Positions 1-8,265 of a stretch of DNA of 64,000 nt are shown in pieces. Every line of letters begins with the position of its first letter. The stretch's first letter is position 1. Origin of the DNA: Acinetobacter sp. A47 (GTDB lineage: Bacteria > Pseudomonadota > Gammaproteobacteria > Pseudomonadales > Moraxellaceae); the NCBI RefSeq assembly GCF_000805455.1, contig NZ_JSUS01000044.1, positions 1 to 64,000 on the forward strand, written 5' to 3'. A model generated the notes under the pieces. The model did no database searches and was not told where the DNA came from. It saw only the letters and a program-made list of their open reading frames with translations. A program made the position numbers and the translations under genes.

Positions 1-1
1 T

Positions 2-127
2 GGTGACAACGTAGAAATGTCAGTAGAATTGATCCACCCGATCGCAATGGACCCAGGTCTACGTTTTGCGATCCGTGAAGGTGGTCGTACTGTAGGTGCT
101 GGTGTTGTTGCTAAAGTAACTGCATAA
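2..127 (+). CDS. tuf: Elongation factor Tu, C-terminal end (partial)
   Basis: This is the last 41 codons of EF-Tu, the GTPase that delivers aminoacyl-tRNA to the ribosome. The reading frame begins before the window and ends at TAA 125-127. The peptide contains the domain III signatures [10 protein letters not shown] and [15 protein letters not shown], which are nearly invariant in bacterial EF-Tu. It is followed within 55 bases by tRNA-Trp and then secE-nusG, the usual tufB neighbourhood of gammaproteobacteria. Only domain III is visible, so nothing can be said about the GTPase domain. Confidence 0.97.
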
Positions 128-181
128 GCCCAATACTGTGTTACACTCAAATCGGAAGCTTCGGCTTTCGATTTGCATAAT

Positions 182-257
182 AGGCCAGTAGTTCAATTGG
201 TAGAGCGTCGGTCTCCAAAACCGAATGTTGGGGGTTCGAGTCCCTCCTGGCCTGCCA
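182..257 (+). tRNA. tRNA-Trp (CCA anticodon)
   Basis: A 76-nt cloverleaf. The acceptor stem AGGCCAG pairs with CTGGCCT, the anticodon loop reads CTCCAAA with anticodon CCA, the T-loop is TTCGAGT, and the CCA end is encoded (255-257). It lies between tuf and secE, the standard place for trpT. A run of nine T follows directly (259-267) and may help end transcripts reading through from tuf. Confidence 0.97.
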
Positions 258-298
258 CTTTTTTTTTATAAAAAAGCTTAATTCTGGCTGAGTTGTCA

Positions 299-304
299 TA
301 TAAT
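299..304 (+). promoter_or_regulatory. Candidate -10 box of the secE-nusG promoter
   Basis: A perfect TATAAT lies 30 bases before the secE ATG. The -35 region is weak (about 277-282, CTTAAT, spacer 16). The placement fits a promoter starting the secE-nusG transcript around position 311. It was read by eye only. Confidence 0.45.
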
Positions 305-333
305 AAGTCGCGAATTCTACGACGAGTAAAAAA

Positions 334-774
334 ATGTCGAATGATAAATCGCGTGACGCATTAAGCGACGCGCCAATCCCTCAAAGAAATAATGCTGCAG
401 AAGTTGTAAGCACTGGTACGCCACTTGATGCTGTCTTGTGGTTGATTGCTATCGCTTTATTGATCGGTTCAGCATTGGTAAATCAGCATTTACCTGCCTA
501 TTGGGCACCAGCAAATGATATTTGGGTGCGCGTTGGGGTAATTTTGGCTTGTATCGTCGTCGCTTTAGGTTTATTATACGCCACCCATCAAGGCAAAGGC
601 TTTGTGCGTTTGTTGCAAGATGCGCGAATTGAACTGCGTCGAGTGACCTGGCCAACAAAACAAGAGACGATCACGACGTCGTGGCAAGTGCTTTTGGTTG
701 TAGTGGTTGCATCATTGGTTTTATGGTGTTTCGATTACGGGTTAGGTTGGTTTATTAAGTTAATTATCGGGTAA
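334..774 (+). CDS. secE: Preprotein translocase subunit SecE
   Basis: SecE is the small essential subunit that clamps the SecY channel of the Sec translocon in the inner membrane. The protein is 146 aa with three hydrophobic segments, at about residues 33-52, 66-86 and 118-144. The conserved amphipathic stretch before the last helix is [16 protein letters not shown], the SecE family signature. The N-terminus is rich in polar residues and somewhat longer than in E. coli (127 aa), but the three-helix form is the same. nusG follows after 7 bases, as in most gammaproteobacteria, so the two are co-transcribed. Confidence 0.97.
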   Translation: MSNDKSRDALSDAPIPQRNNAAEVVSTGTPLDAVLWLIAIALLIGSALVNQHLPAYWAPANDIWVRVGVILACIVVALGLLYATHQGKGFVRLLQDARIELRRVTWPTKQETITTSWQVLLVVVVASLVLWCFDYGLGWFIKLIIG

Positions 775-781
775 GAGTGCG

Positions 782-1315
782 ATGAAACGTTGGTATATTA
801 TTCATGCCTATTCAGGTTTTGAAAAACAAGTGATGCGTTCACTTAATGACCGAATCCAGCGCAGCACTGTTGCTGATAGTTTTGGTGAAGTCCTTGTCCC
901 TACTGAAGAAGTAGTGGAAATGAAGGATGGCAAGAAGCGTAAGTCTGAGCGTAAATTCTTTCCGGGCTATGTATTGGTCGAAATGGAAATGAATGATGAT
1001 ACTTGGCATATCGTAAAAGAATGTCCAAAGGTACTTGGTTTTATCGGTGGTACACCAGAAAAACCGGCACCAATTTCACAACGCGAAGCGGATGCGATTC
1101 TTGCACGTGTACGTAATACTGGTGAAGCACCTCGTCCTAAGACGATGTTTGAACCAGGTGAAGAATTGCTCGTTATTGACGGTCCGTTCACTGACTTTAA
1201 AGGGGTCGTGGAGGAAGTTCAATACGATAAGTCACGTTTAACGTTGACGATTAATGTATTTAATCGACCAACACAGGTTGAACTCGAATTTCGCCAAGTC
1301 GAAAAGACGGTTTAA
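782..1315 (+). CDS. nusG: Transcription termination/antitermination protein NusG
   Basis: NusG binds elongating RNA polymerase, suppresses pausing, and links it to Rho or to ribosomal protein S10. The 177-aa product starts with [17 protein letters not shown], the NGN-domain signature. It carries [10 protein letters not shown] in the NGN core and ends in a KOW domain (about 125-177) with [13 protein letters not shown]. Its length is normal for the family. It is co-directional with secE, 7 bases downstream, and precedes the L11 operon. Confidence 0.98.
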   Translation: MKRWYIIHAYSGFEKQVMRSLNDRIQRSTVADSFGEVLVPTEEVVEMKDGKKRKSERKFFPGYVLVEMEMNDDTWHIVKECPKVLGFIGGTPEKPAPISQREADAILARVRNTGEAPRPKTMFEPGEELLVIDGPFTDFKGVVEEVQYDKSRLTLTINVFNRPTQVELEFRQVEKTV

Positions 1316-1320
1316 TCTGC

Positions 1321-1427
1321 CCTGGTTGATAAGCGCCCGATCTGATCGGGCATTGTTGTTGTAACACTTCGGTGTTGTTTAATTTTTTGGGGAGCCTAAC
1401 GGCGTCTGTACCCAGAGGTAATTTTCA
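1321..1427 (+). promoter_or_regulatory. nusG-rplK intercistronic hairpins and candidate L1 operator
   Basis: Two hairpins lie between nusG and rplK: GCCCGAT/ATCGGGC (1335-1341 with 1345-1351), and AACAC/GTGTT with a TTCG loop (1363-1376) followed by GTTTAATTTTTT. Just upstream of rplK is GGGGAGCC (1389-1396) with a downstream AGAGG (1414-1418). In E. coli, L1 represses rplKA by binding an mRNA element of the form GGGAG-hairpin-CAGA. The resemblance suggests the same autogenous control here. The exact fold is inferred. Confidence 0.45.
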
Positions 1428-1856
1428 ATGGCTAAGAAGATTGACGGCTATATCAAGCTGCAAGTTCCAGCTGGTAAAGCGAATCCATCTCCACCAATTG
1501 GTCCTGCTTTAGGTCAACGTGGTGTAAACATCATGGCATTCTGTAAAGAATTCAATGCTGCTACACAAAAACTTGAAGTTGGTTTGCCAATTCCTGTCGT
1601 GATCACAGTGTACAACGACAAGTCGTTCACTTTCATCATGAAAACTCCGCCTGCATCTATTCTTCTTAAGAAAGCTGCTGGTATTCAAAAGGGTTCTTCT
1701 GTACCAAACAAAACTAAAGTTGGTAAGTTGACTCGTGCTCAGTTAGAAGAAATCGCGACTACTAAAGAACCGGACTTGACTGGTGCTGATCTAGACGCTC
1801 GTGTTCGTACCATCGCTGGTTCTGCACGTTCTATGGGCTTGGAAGTGGAGCTATAA
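1428..1856 (+). CDS. rplK: 50S ribosomal protein L11
   Basis: L11 forms the GTPase-associated centre of the large subunit with 23S rRNA helices 43/44 and is needed for RelA activation. The 142-aa product has the family length. Its N-terminal domain carries [20 protein letters not shown], including the proline-rich hinge [11 protein letters not shown]. The C-terminal RNA-binding domain ends in [14 protein letters not shown]. rplA starts 3 bases after its stop, which is the classical L11 operon. Confidence 0.99.
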   Translation: MAKKIDGYIKLQVPAGKANPSPPIGPALGQRGVNIMAFCKEFNAATQKLEVGLPIPVVITVYNDKSFTFIMKTPPASILLKKAAGIQKGSSVPNKTKVGKLTRAQLEEIATTKEPDLTGADLDARVRTIAGSARSMGLEVEL

Positions 1857-1859
1857 GAC

Positions 1860-2555
1860 ATGGCAAAGTTAACTAAACGTCAAAAAGCCATTGCTGCTGC
1901 TGTTGAAGCAAACAAAGTTTACACTTTGGAAGAAGCAGTACAAGTTCTTAACAGCCTTCCAGCTGCGAAGTTCAAAGAATCTTTAGATATCGCTGTAAAC
2001 CTTGGTGTAGATCCACGTAAATCTGACCAGGTTGTTCGTGGCGCGACGACTTTGCCTGCAGGTACTGGTAAAACTGTACGTGTAGCGGTATTTGCTCAAG
2101 GCGCTGCTGCAGAAGCTGCAAAAGCTGCTGGTGCTGATGTTGTTGGTTTCGATGACCTTGCTGAAAGCATTCAAGGTGGAAATCTTGATTTCGACGTTGT
2201 TATTGCTGCTCCTGATGCAATGCGCGTTGTTGGTAAGTTAGGTACAATTCTTGGTCCACGTGGCTTAATGCCAAACCCTAAAGTGGGTACAGTAACTCCT
2301 GATGTTGCTAGCGCGGTTAAGAATGCTAAATCTGGTCAGGCACGTTACCGTGTAGACAAAGCGGGTATCATCCACGCTGCGATTGGCCAAGTTGGCTTTA
2401 GCGAAGAAGCTGTACGTCAAAACGTTGAAACTTTAATTGCAGACTTGAAAAAGTTAAAGCCTGCAACGTCTAAAGGTGTATACGTTAAAAAGATCACTTT
2501 GAGCTCAACTATGGGTCCTGGTCTGATCGTTGACGTAAACAACGTTTCTAAGTAA
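1860..2555 (+). CDS. rplA: 50S ribosomal protein L1
   Basis: L1 builds the mobile stalk that guides deacylated tRNA out of the E site. It represses its own operon when in excess. The 231-aa product has the usual two-domain sequence. Signatures are [14 protein letters not shown] near residue 48, and [16 protein letters not shown] at about 131-146, the PROSITE L1 region. Start ATG 1860 is 3 bases after the rplK stop, so the two are translationally coupled. Confidence 0.99.
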   Translation: MAKLTKRQKAIAAAVEANKVYTLEEAVQVLNSLPAAKFKESLDIAVNLGVDPRKSDQVVRGATTLPAGTGKTVRVAVFAQGAAAEAAKAAGADVVGFDDLAESIQGGNLDFDVVIAAPDAMRVVGKLGTILGPRGLMPNPKVGTVTPDVASAVKNAKSGQARYRVDKAGIIHAAIGQVGFSEEAVRQNVETLIADLKKLKPATSKGVYVKKITLSSTMGPGLIVDVNNVSK

Positions 2556-2559
2556 TTGG

Positions 2560-2805
2560 ACAGAATTTTAAAGCCTTAGGTTTTCTCTTTGAGACAACCT
2601 AAGCAAACTTTGAATTGATAAATGAATATTTATCAGCGTCAAAGACCTCAGGCGAGAAACATTTCCGGATGTTTTTCTTAATCATCCAGTCTGAGTAGAC
2701 GCGGTGGTGTGATTTATTCCTCCTCCGCGTGTAAGTCTGAATAGGGCTTACGAATTGGGAGTGCATCTGTTATGGATGCATAAATCACCGTTAGGAGGTT
2801 TTACG
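2560..2805 (+). promoter_or_regulatory. L10(L12)4-responsive leader of rplJL
   Basis: A 250-base spacer separates rplA and rplJ. It contains a perfect 8-bp hairpin CTTAGGTT/AACCTAAG (2575-2582 with 2596-2603), a second helix with arms GATAAAT/ATTTATC, flanked by TTTGA and TCAAA, and a strong Shine-Dalgarno AGGAGG at 2793-2798. In gammaproteobacteria this spacer is the L10 leader, the mRNA site bound by the L10-L12 complex to repress rplJL translation. The position and fold support that reading. Confidence 0.7.
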
Positions 2806-3312
2806 ATGGCTCTTCTTATCGAAGACAAAAAACAGATCGTTGCAGAAGTAAACGAAGTTGCTTCTAAAGCGTTCTCTGCCGTTGTTGCTGACTACCAAGG
2901 CCTAACTGTAGAGCAATTAACAACACTTCGTGTTGAAGCTCGTAAGTTGGGTGTTACTACACGTATCGTGCGTAACACTTTGGCTAAGCGTTCATTTGAA
3001 GGTACTCAATTCGATATCTTGAATGACGACCTGGTTGGTCCAACAATTCTCGGTTTCTCTACTTCTGAAGATGACATGGGTGCAGCTGCACGCTTGTTTG
3101 AAGAATTTGCGAAAACTAACAAAGCATTTGAACTTAAAGCTGCTGCATTTGATGGCAAAGTTTATAAAGGTGCTGAAGTTAGCGTAATTGCGAACCTTCC
3201 GAACCAAGAAAAAGCACTTACTATGCTTGCCAATGTTCTTCAAGCTCCTATTTCGAAATTGGGTCGCCTTATTACAGCACTCAAAGAGAAAAACGAGTCA
3301 GAAGCGGCTTAA
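2806..3312 (+). CDS. rplJ: 50S ribosomal protein L10
   Basis: L10 anchors the L7/L12 dimers to the ribosomal stalk. The start is ATG 2806 (MALLIEDKKQIV), 7 bases after the AGGAGG box. An in-frame upstream ATG at 2773 would add unrelated residues and lacks a good ribosome site. The product is 168 aa, a normal length. It shows VVADYQGLTVEQLTTLR near the start and the KRSFEGTQF region. The C-terminal helix (about 137-168), ending in LITALKEKNESEAA, is where L12 dimers bind. It is translated together with rplL, 42 bases downstream. Confidence 0.98.
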   Translation: MALLIEDKKQIVAEVNEVASKAFSAVVADYQGLTVEQLTTLRVEARKLGVTTRIVRNTLAKRSFEGTQFDILNDDLVGPTILGFSTSEDDMGAAARLFEEFAKTNKAFELKAAAFDGKVYKGAEVSVIANLPNQEKALTMLANVLQAPISKLGRLITALKEKNESEAA

Positions 3313-3354
3313 TCCTACTTTCACACCATTCAATATCCATTTGGAGTTATTCTC

Positions 3355-3726
3355 ATGGCTTTAACTAACGAAGAAATCTTAAACGCAGTTGCTGAAAAAA
3401 CAGTTCTTGAACTTGTTGAATTAATCTCTGCTTTTGAAGAAAAATTTAACGTATCTGCTGCTGCTGTAGCTGTTGCTGCTGCTCCAGGCGCTGGCGCTGC
3501 TGCTGCTGAAGAACAAACTGAATTCAACGTTGAGTTGACTTCTTTCGGTGCTAACAAAGTTGCTGTAATTAAAGCAGTACGTGAAGCAACTGGTCTTGGT
3601 CTTAAAGAAGCTAAAGATATGGTTGAAGGCGCTCCAGCTGTTCTTAAGGAAGGCGTTTCTAAAGAAGAAGGCGAAGAACTTAAGAAGAAGCTTGAAGAAG
3701 CTGGTGCTACAGTTACACTTAAGTAA
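3355..3726 (+). CDS. rplL: 50S ribosomal protein L7/L12
   Basis: L7/L12 is the multi-copy stalk protein that recruits translational GTPases. The 123-aa protein has an N-terminal dimerisation domain (1-35), an alanine-rich hinge (about 36-55) and a globular C-terminal domain. That domain has the conserved [21 protein letters not shown] stretch and ends in [11 protein letters not shown] Shine-Dalgarno GGAG lies just before ATG 3355. Codon use is strongly biased, as expected for one of the most abundant proteins in the cell. Confidence 0.99.
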   Translation: MALTNEEILNAVAEKTVLELVELISAFEEKFNVSAAAVAVAAAPGAGAAAAEEQTEFNVELTSFGANKVAVIKAVREATGLGLKEAKDMVEGAPAVLKEGVSKEEGEELKKKLEEAGATVTLK

Positions 3727-3768
3727 TTCTGTAGGGAGTCGGTTTTTTGATAATCGGCTCCAAAAAAT

Positions 3769-3799
3769 GGCTGATGGCTCTTGGGTCATCAGCCTTTTT
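3769..3799 (+). terminator. rplL-rpoB attenuator-type terminator
   Basis: The arms GGCTGATG (3769-3776) and CATCAGCC (3787-3794) are followed by five T. Placement 43 bases after rplL matches the partial terminator that lowers rpoBC expression relative to ribosomal proteins in other gammaproteobacteria. Read-through must occur, because no clear promoter is seen before rpoB. Confidence 0.75.
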
Positions 3800-3876
3800 G
3801 CGTTACAATAATCGGCTCGTTTTTTGTTAGTTTTGCGTGTAAATCGCGTATTGTTTGAGCAAAATTAATAAAAATC

Positions 3877-3924
3877 AAACGCTTACCAATATTTTTTTGC
3901 TTATAAAAATATTGTTAAGCGTTT
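3877..3924 (+). repeat. Long stem-loop in the rplL-rpoB spacer (candidate RNase III site)
   Basis: The arms AAACGCTTA-CC-AATATTTTT (3877-3896) and AAAAATATT-GT-TAAGCGTTT (3905-3924) pair over 20 positions with one mismatch, around an 8-base loop. No gene lies in this 310-base spacer. In E. coli the rplL-rpoB spacer is cut by RNase III. A stem of this length in the same place suggests the same processing. A smaller hairpin AAGCCCG/CGGGTTT (3991-4013) follows just before the rpoB ribosome site. Confidence 0.6.
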
Positions 3925-4036
3925 TAATACCACTAAAAATTGCAGCATTTGTAAACAGTGGTGGCCATATCGGCCTGCGTAATTCCTTCTAAGCCCGTTC
4001 TGCAGGCGGGTTTAGTTTACTTTCCGAGGACTCCAG

Positions 4037-7000
4037 ATGGCATACTCATATACCGAAAAGAAACGGATCCGTAAGAATTTTGGTAAATTGCCCCACGTAA
4101 TGGAAGCACCGTACTTACTTTCGATTCAGGTCGATTCGTACCGTACATTCTTACAGGGCGGTAAATCACCAAAAAATCGCGAAGATATCGGTCTCCAAGC
4201 CGCATTTCGTTCAGTTTTTCCTATTGAAAGTTATTCTGGCAATGCTGCTTTAGAATTTGTTGAGTATAGCCTTGGTAAGCCTGAGTTTGACGTGCGTGAA
4301 TGTATTTTACGTGGTTCAACTTATGCAGCACCAATGCGCGTAAAAATTCGTTTGATCATTAAAGATCGTGAAACGAAATCAATTAAAGACGTTCGTGAAC
4401 AAGAAGTTTACATGGGTGAAATGCCACTCATGACCGATAACGGTACGTTCGTGATTAACGGCACTGAGCGTGTAATCGTATCTCAGTTACACCGTTCTCC
4501 AGGTGTATTCTTTGACCATGACAAGGGTAAAACCCACTCAAGCGGTAAAGTGTTGTATTCAGCACGTATCATTCCTTACCGTGGTTCATGGTTAGACTTT
4601 GAATTTGATGCAAAAGATCTGGTTTTTGTACGTATTGACCGTCGTCGTAAACTGTTGGCGACCGTGATCTTGCGTGCCCTGAACTATACCAACGAACAGA
4701 TCCTGAATCTGTTCTACGAAAAAGTTCCTGTCTATCTGGATATGGGCAGCTATCAAATTGATCTTGTTCCAGACCGCTTACGTGGTGAGATGGCGCAATT
4801 TGATATTCTGGACAATGATGGCAAAACCATTGTTGAGCAGGGTAAACGTATTAACGCACGTCATGTACGTCAAATGGAAGCTGCGAACCTGTCTAAGCTT
4901 TCAGTACCTGATGAGTACTTATATGAGCGTATTACCGCTGAAGATATCACGCTGAAAAGTGGTGATGTGATTCCTGCCAATACCGTATTGAGCCATGAAG
5001 TCATGGTGAAGTTGGCAGAAGGCGGTGTTAAACAGTTTAATATCCTGTTTACCAATGACATCGACCGTGGTCCGTTCATTGCAGATACGTTACGTGCAGA
5101 TACCACAACTGGCCGTGAAGAAGCGCTGGTTGAAATCTATAAAGTTATGCGTCCGGGTGAGCCACCAACAAAAGAAGCTGCTGAGAACCTGTTCAATAAC
5201 CTGTTCTTCTCTTCTGAGCGTTATGACCTTTCTCCAGTGGGTCGTATGAAGTTCAACCGTCGTCTGGGTCGTCCTTACGAAGTGGGTACTGACCAGAAGT
5301 CACGTGAAGTTGAAGGTATTTTATCGCACGAAGATATTATCGATGTATTACGTACATTGGTCGAAATCCGTAACGGTAAAGGTGAAGTCGACGATATCGA
5401 TCACTTGGGTAACCGTCGTGTACGTTCTGTTGGTGAAATGACTGAAAACCAATTCCGTGTTGGTCTAGTTCGTGTTGAACGTGCTGTTAAAGAGCGTTTA
5501 AGCCAGGCAGAAACAGATAACCTGTCTCCGCAAGATTTAATCAACGCGAAACCGGTTGCTGCTGCGATCAAAGAATTCTTTGGTTCAAGCCAGTTGTCTC
5601 AGTTCATGGACCAGAACAACCCGTTGTCTGAGATTACACACAAACGTCGTGTTTCGGCGCTTGGTCCTGGTGGTTTGACTCGTGAACGCGCGGGCTTCGA
5701 AGTACGTGACGTACATCAGACACACTATGGTCGTGTGTGTCCAATTGAAACGCCTGAAGGTCCAAACATTGGTTTGATCAACTCGCTTTCTGTATATGCA
5801 AAAGCGAATGACTTCGGTTTCCTGGAAACTCCATACCGTAAAGTAGTCGATGGTCGTGTAACCGATGATGTTGAATATTTATCTGCAATTGAAGAAGTAG
5901 GTACTGTCATTGCACAGGCCGACTCGGCAGTAGATAAAGACGGTAACCTGACTGAAGAAATGGTTTCTGTCCGTCATCAAGGTGAATTCGTACGTATGTC
6001 GCCTGAACGCGTTACCCATATGGACGTTTCTGCACAGCAGGTTGTTTCTGTTGCAGCATCATTGATTCCGTTCCTTGAACACGATGATGCGAACCGTGCA
6101 TTGATGGGTTCGAACATGCAACGTCAGGCTGTTCCTACCTTGCGTGCTGACAAGCCGCTTGTTGGTACCGGTATGGAAGCAAACGTAGCACGTGACTCAG
6201 GTGTGTGTGTGATCGCAAACCGTGGTGGTGCGATTGAATATGTTGATGCTTCTCGTATTGTCATTCGTGTCAACGAAGATGAAATGATCGCGGGTGAAGC
6301 AGGTGTAGATATCTATAACCTGATCAAATATACACGTTCAAACCAGAACACCTGTATTAACCAGAATGTCATCGTGAACCTGGGCGATAAAGTTGCCCGT
6401 GGTGATATCCTGGCGGATGGTCCGTCGACTGACATGGGTGAGCTTGCGCTGGGTCAAAACATGCGCGTGGCGTTCATGACGTGGAACGGTTATAACTATG
6501 AAGACTCGATCTTGCTTTCTGAGCGTGTGCTTCAAGAAGACCGTTTAACCTCGATTCACATTCAGGAATTGTCATGTGTTGCACGTGATACCAAGTTAGG
6601 CGCAGAAGAAATTACTGCCGATATTCCTAACGTCGGTGAAGCTGCACTGTCTAAACTGGATGAGTCAGGTATTGTTTATATCGGTGCTGAAGTTACCGCA
6701 GGCGATATTCTGGTTGGTAAGGTAACGCCTAAAGGTGAAACCCAGTTAACCCCTGAAGAAAAATTACTTCGCGCAATCTTTGGTGAAAAAGCGGCTGACG
6801 TAAAAGATTCATCTTTACGTGTTCCGTCTGGCACGAAAGGTACGGTAATCGACGTTCAAGTCTTCACACGTGATGGTCTGGAAAAAGACGAACGTGCACA
6901 GGCAATCGAGAAAGCTCAGCTTGATGCATACCGTAAAGACTTGAAAGAAGAATACAAGATCTTTGAAGAAGCAGCACGTGAGCGTATTGTGCGCTTGTTG

Positions 7001-8125
7001 AAAGGTCAGGAATCTAACGGTGGTGGTTCAACTAAACGTGGCGATAAACTGACTGAAGAGTTATTGTCTGGTTTAGAGCTGGTTGATTTACTTGAAATCC
7101 AGCCGGCAGATGAAGCAATTGCTGAGCGCTTAACTCAGATTCAAGTGTTCTTGAAAGAGAAGAGCTACGAAATTGACGAGAAGTTTGCCGAGAAGAAACG
7201 TAAACTTTCTACTGGTGATGAATTAACCACTGGCGTATTGAAAGTTGTTAAGGTTTATCTTGCAGTTAAACGTCGTATCCAGCCTGGTGACAAGATGGCG
7301 GGGCGTCACGGTAACAAGGGTGTTGTATCCAACATCTTGCCAGTTGAAGACATGCCACATGATGCCAATGGTGTACCAGTCGATATCGTATTGAACCCGC
7401 TGGGTGTACCGTCACGTATGAACGTGGGTCAGATTTTAGAGACTCACTTGGGTATGGCGGCCAAAGGTCTTGGTGACAAAATCGAAAAAATGTTGAAAGA
7501 ACAGCGTACAGTTCTGGAACTACGTGAATTCTTAGACAAGATTTATAACAAGGTCGGTGGTGAACAGGAAGATCTTGACAGTCTGACTGATGACGAAATC
7601 CTGGCGCTTTCAGGCAATCTGCGTGCCGGTGTGCCGTTGGCTACACCTGTATTTGACGGTGCTGAAGAGAGCCAGATCAAAGACTTGCTTGAATTGGCAG
7701 GGATTTCCCGTACTGGTCAGACCGTATTGTTTGACGGCCGTACCGGTGAACAGTTTGATCGTCCTGTAACAGTAGGTTACATGTACATGCTCAAGTTGAA
7801 CCACTTGGTTGATGACAAGATGCATGCACGTTCAACTGGTTCTTACTCACTTGTGACACAGCAGCCGCTGGGTGGTAAAGCCCAATTCGGTGGTCAGCGT
7901 TTCGGTGAGATGGAGGTCTGGGCACTTGAGGCATATGGTGCTGCATATACCCTTCAGGAAATGCTCACTGTGAAGTCGGATGACGTCGAAGGCCGTACAC
8001 GCATCTATAAGAATATTGTAGATGGTAACCATTATATGGATCCGGGTATGCCTGAATCGTTCAACGTATTGACCAAAGAGATCCGTTCTTTAGGTATCAA
8101 CATTGAACTGAAAAATGGTGACTAA
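4037..8125 (+). CDS. rpoB: DNA-directed RNA polymerase subunit beta
   Basis: The beta subunit forms one half of the RNA polymerase catalytic cleft and holds the rifampicin pocket. The 1362-aa product matches Acinetobacter RpoB length. Start ATG 4037 ([16 protein letters not shown]) has a GAGGA site upstream. The rifampicin region lies near residues 515-580 with [20 protein letters not shown] and [12 protein letters not shown]. All classical resistance positions hold the sensitive residues. The C-terminus carries [15 protein letters not shown] and [20 protein letters not shown]. The stop codon runs into a palindromic repeat that separates it from rpoC. Confidence 0.99.
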   Translation: MAYSYTEKKRIRKNFGKLPHVMEAPYLLSIQVDSYRTFLQGGKSPKNREDIGLQAAFRSVFPIESYSGNAALEFVEYSLGKPEFDVRECILRGSTYAAPMRVKIRLIIKDRETKSIKDVREQEVYMGEMPLMTDNGTFVINGTERVIVSQLHRSPGVFFDHDKGKTHSSGKVLYSARIIPYRGSWLDFEFDAKDLVFVRIDRRRKLLATVILRALNYTNEQILNLFYEKVPVYLDMGSYQIDLVPDRLRGEMAQFDILDNDGKTIVEQGKRINARHVRQMEAANLSKLSVPDEYLYERITAEDITLKSGDVIPANTVLSHEVMVKLAEGGVKQFNILFTNDIDRGPFIADTLRADTTTGREEALVEIYKVMRPGEPPTKEAAENLFNNLFFSSERYDLSPVGRMKFNRRLGRPYEVGTDQKSREVEGILSHEDIIDVLRTLVEIRNGKGEVDDIDHLGNRRVRSVGEMTENQFRVGLVRVERAVKERLSQAETDNLSPQDLINAKPVAAAIKEFFGSSQLSQFMDQNNPLSEITHKRRVSALGPGGLTRERAGFEVRDVHQTHYGRVCPIETPEGPNIGLINSLSVYAKANDFGFLETPYRKVVDGRVTDDVEYLSAIEEVGTVIAQADSAVDKDGNLTEEMVSVRHQGEFVRMSPERVTHMDVSAQQVVSVAASLIPFLEHDDANRALMGSNMQRQAVPTLRADKPLVGTGMEANVARDSGVCVIANRGGAIEYVDASRIVIRVNEDEMIAGEAGVDIYNLIKYTRSNQNTCINQNVIVNLGDKVARGDILADGPSTDMGELALGQNMRVAFMTWNGYNYEDSILLSERVLQEDRLTSIHIQELSCVARDTKLGAEEITADIPNVGEAALSKLDESGIVYIGAEVTAGDILVGKVTPKGETQLTPEEKLLRAIFGEKAADVKDSSLRVPSGTKGTVIDVQVFTRDGLEKDERAQAIEKAQLDAYRKDLKEEYKIFEEAARERIVRLLKGQESNGGGSTKRGDKLTEELLSGLELVDLLEIQPADEAIAERLTQIQVFLKEKSYEIDEKFAEKKRKLSTGDELTTGVLKVVKVYLAVKRRIQPGDKMAGRHGNKGVVSNILPVEDMPHDANGVPVDIVLNPLGVPSRMNVGQILETHLGMAAKGLGDKIEKMLKEQRTVLELREFLDKIYNKVGGEQEDLDSLTDDEILALSGNLRAGVPLATPVFDGAEESQIKDLLELAGISRTGQTVLFDGRTGEQFDRPVTVGYMYMLKLNHLVDDKMHARSTGSYSLVTQQPLGGKAQFGGQRFGEMEVWALEAYGAAYTLQEMLTVKSDDVEGRTRIYKNIVDGNHYMDPGMPESFNVLTKEIRSLGINIELKNGD

Positions 8126-8195
8126 ATCCCTCTCTATCCCCCTTTGTTAAAGGGGGAAGTTCCCCTCTTTTTAAAGAGGGGCTAGGGGAGATTCC
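8124..8195 (+). repeat. Twin-hairpin palindromic element between rpoB and rpoC
   Basis: A 72-base GC-rich element directly abuts and includes the end of the rpoB stop codon. It holds hairpin CCCCCTTT/AAAGGGGG (8138-8145 with 8149-8156) and hairpin CCCCTCTTT/AAAGAGGGG (8162-8170 with 8173-8181). The outer ends AATCCCTCTCTA and TAGGGGAGATT are roughly complementary. The layout is that of an interspersed REP/MITE-like repeat rather than a terminator, since there is no T-run. Similar elements are scattered in Acinetobacter and relatives (from memory, not searched). Confidence 0.7.
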
Positions 8196-8265
8196 AAATT
8201 TCAGTAAAAACAATATTTGTGACCCAGTCGGGTGAGCCTTGCTCCCCGACACACGGAGAAAAAAA

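Noticed and set aside
5575..5720. Possible rifampicin-resistance mutation in rpoB
   Set aside because: The cluster residues ([17 protein letters not shown] in the LSQ and RVS parts) are the usual sensitive ones; the Q in DVHQTH is, as far as I recall, the native Acinetobacter residue.
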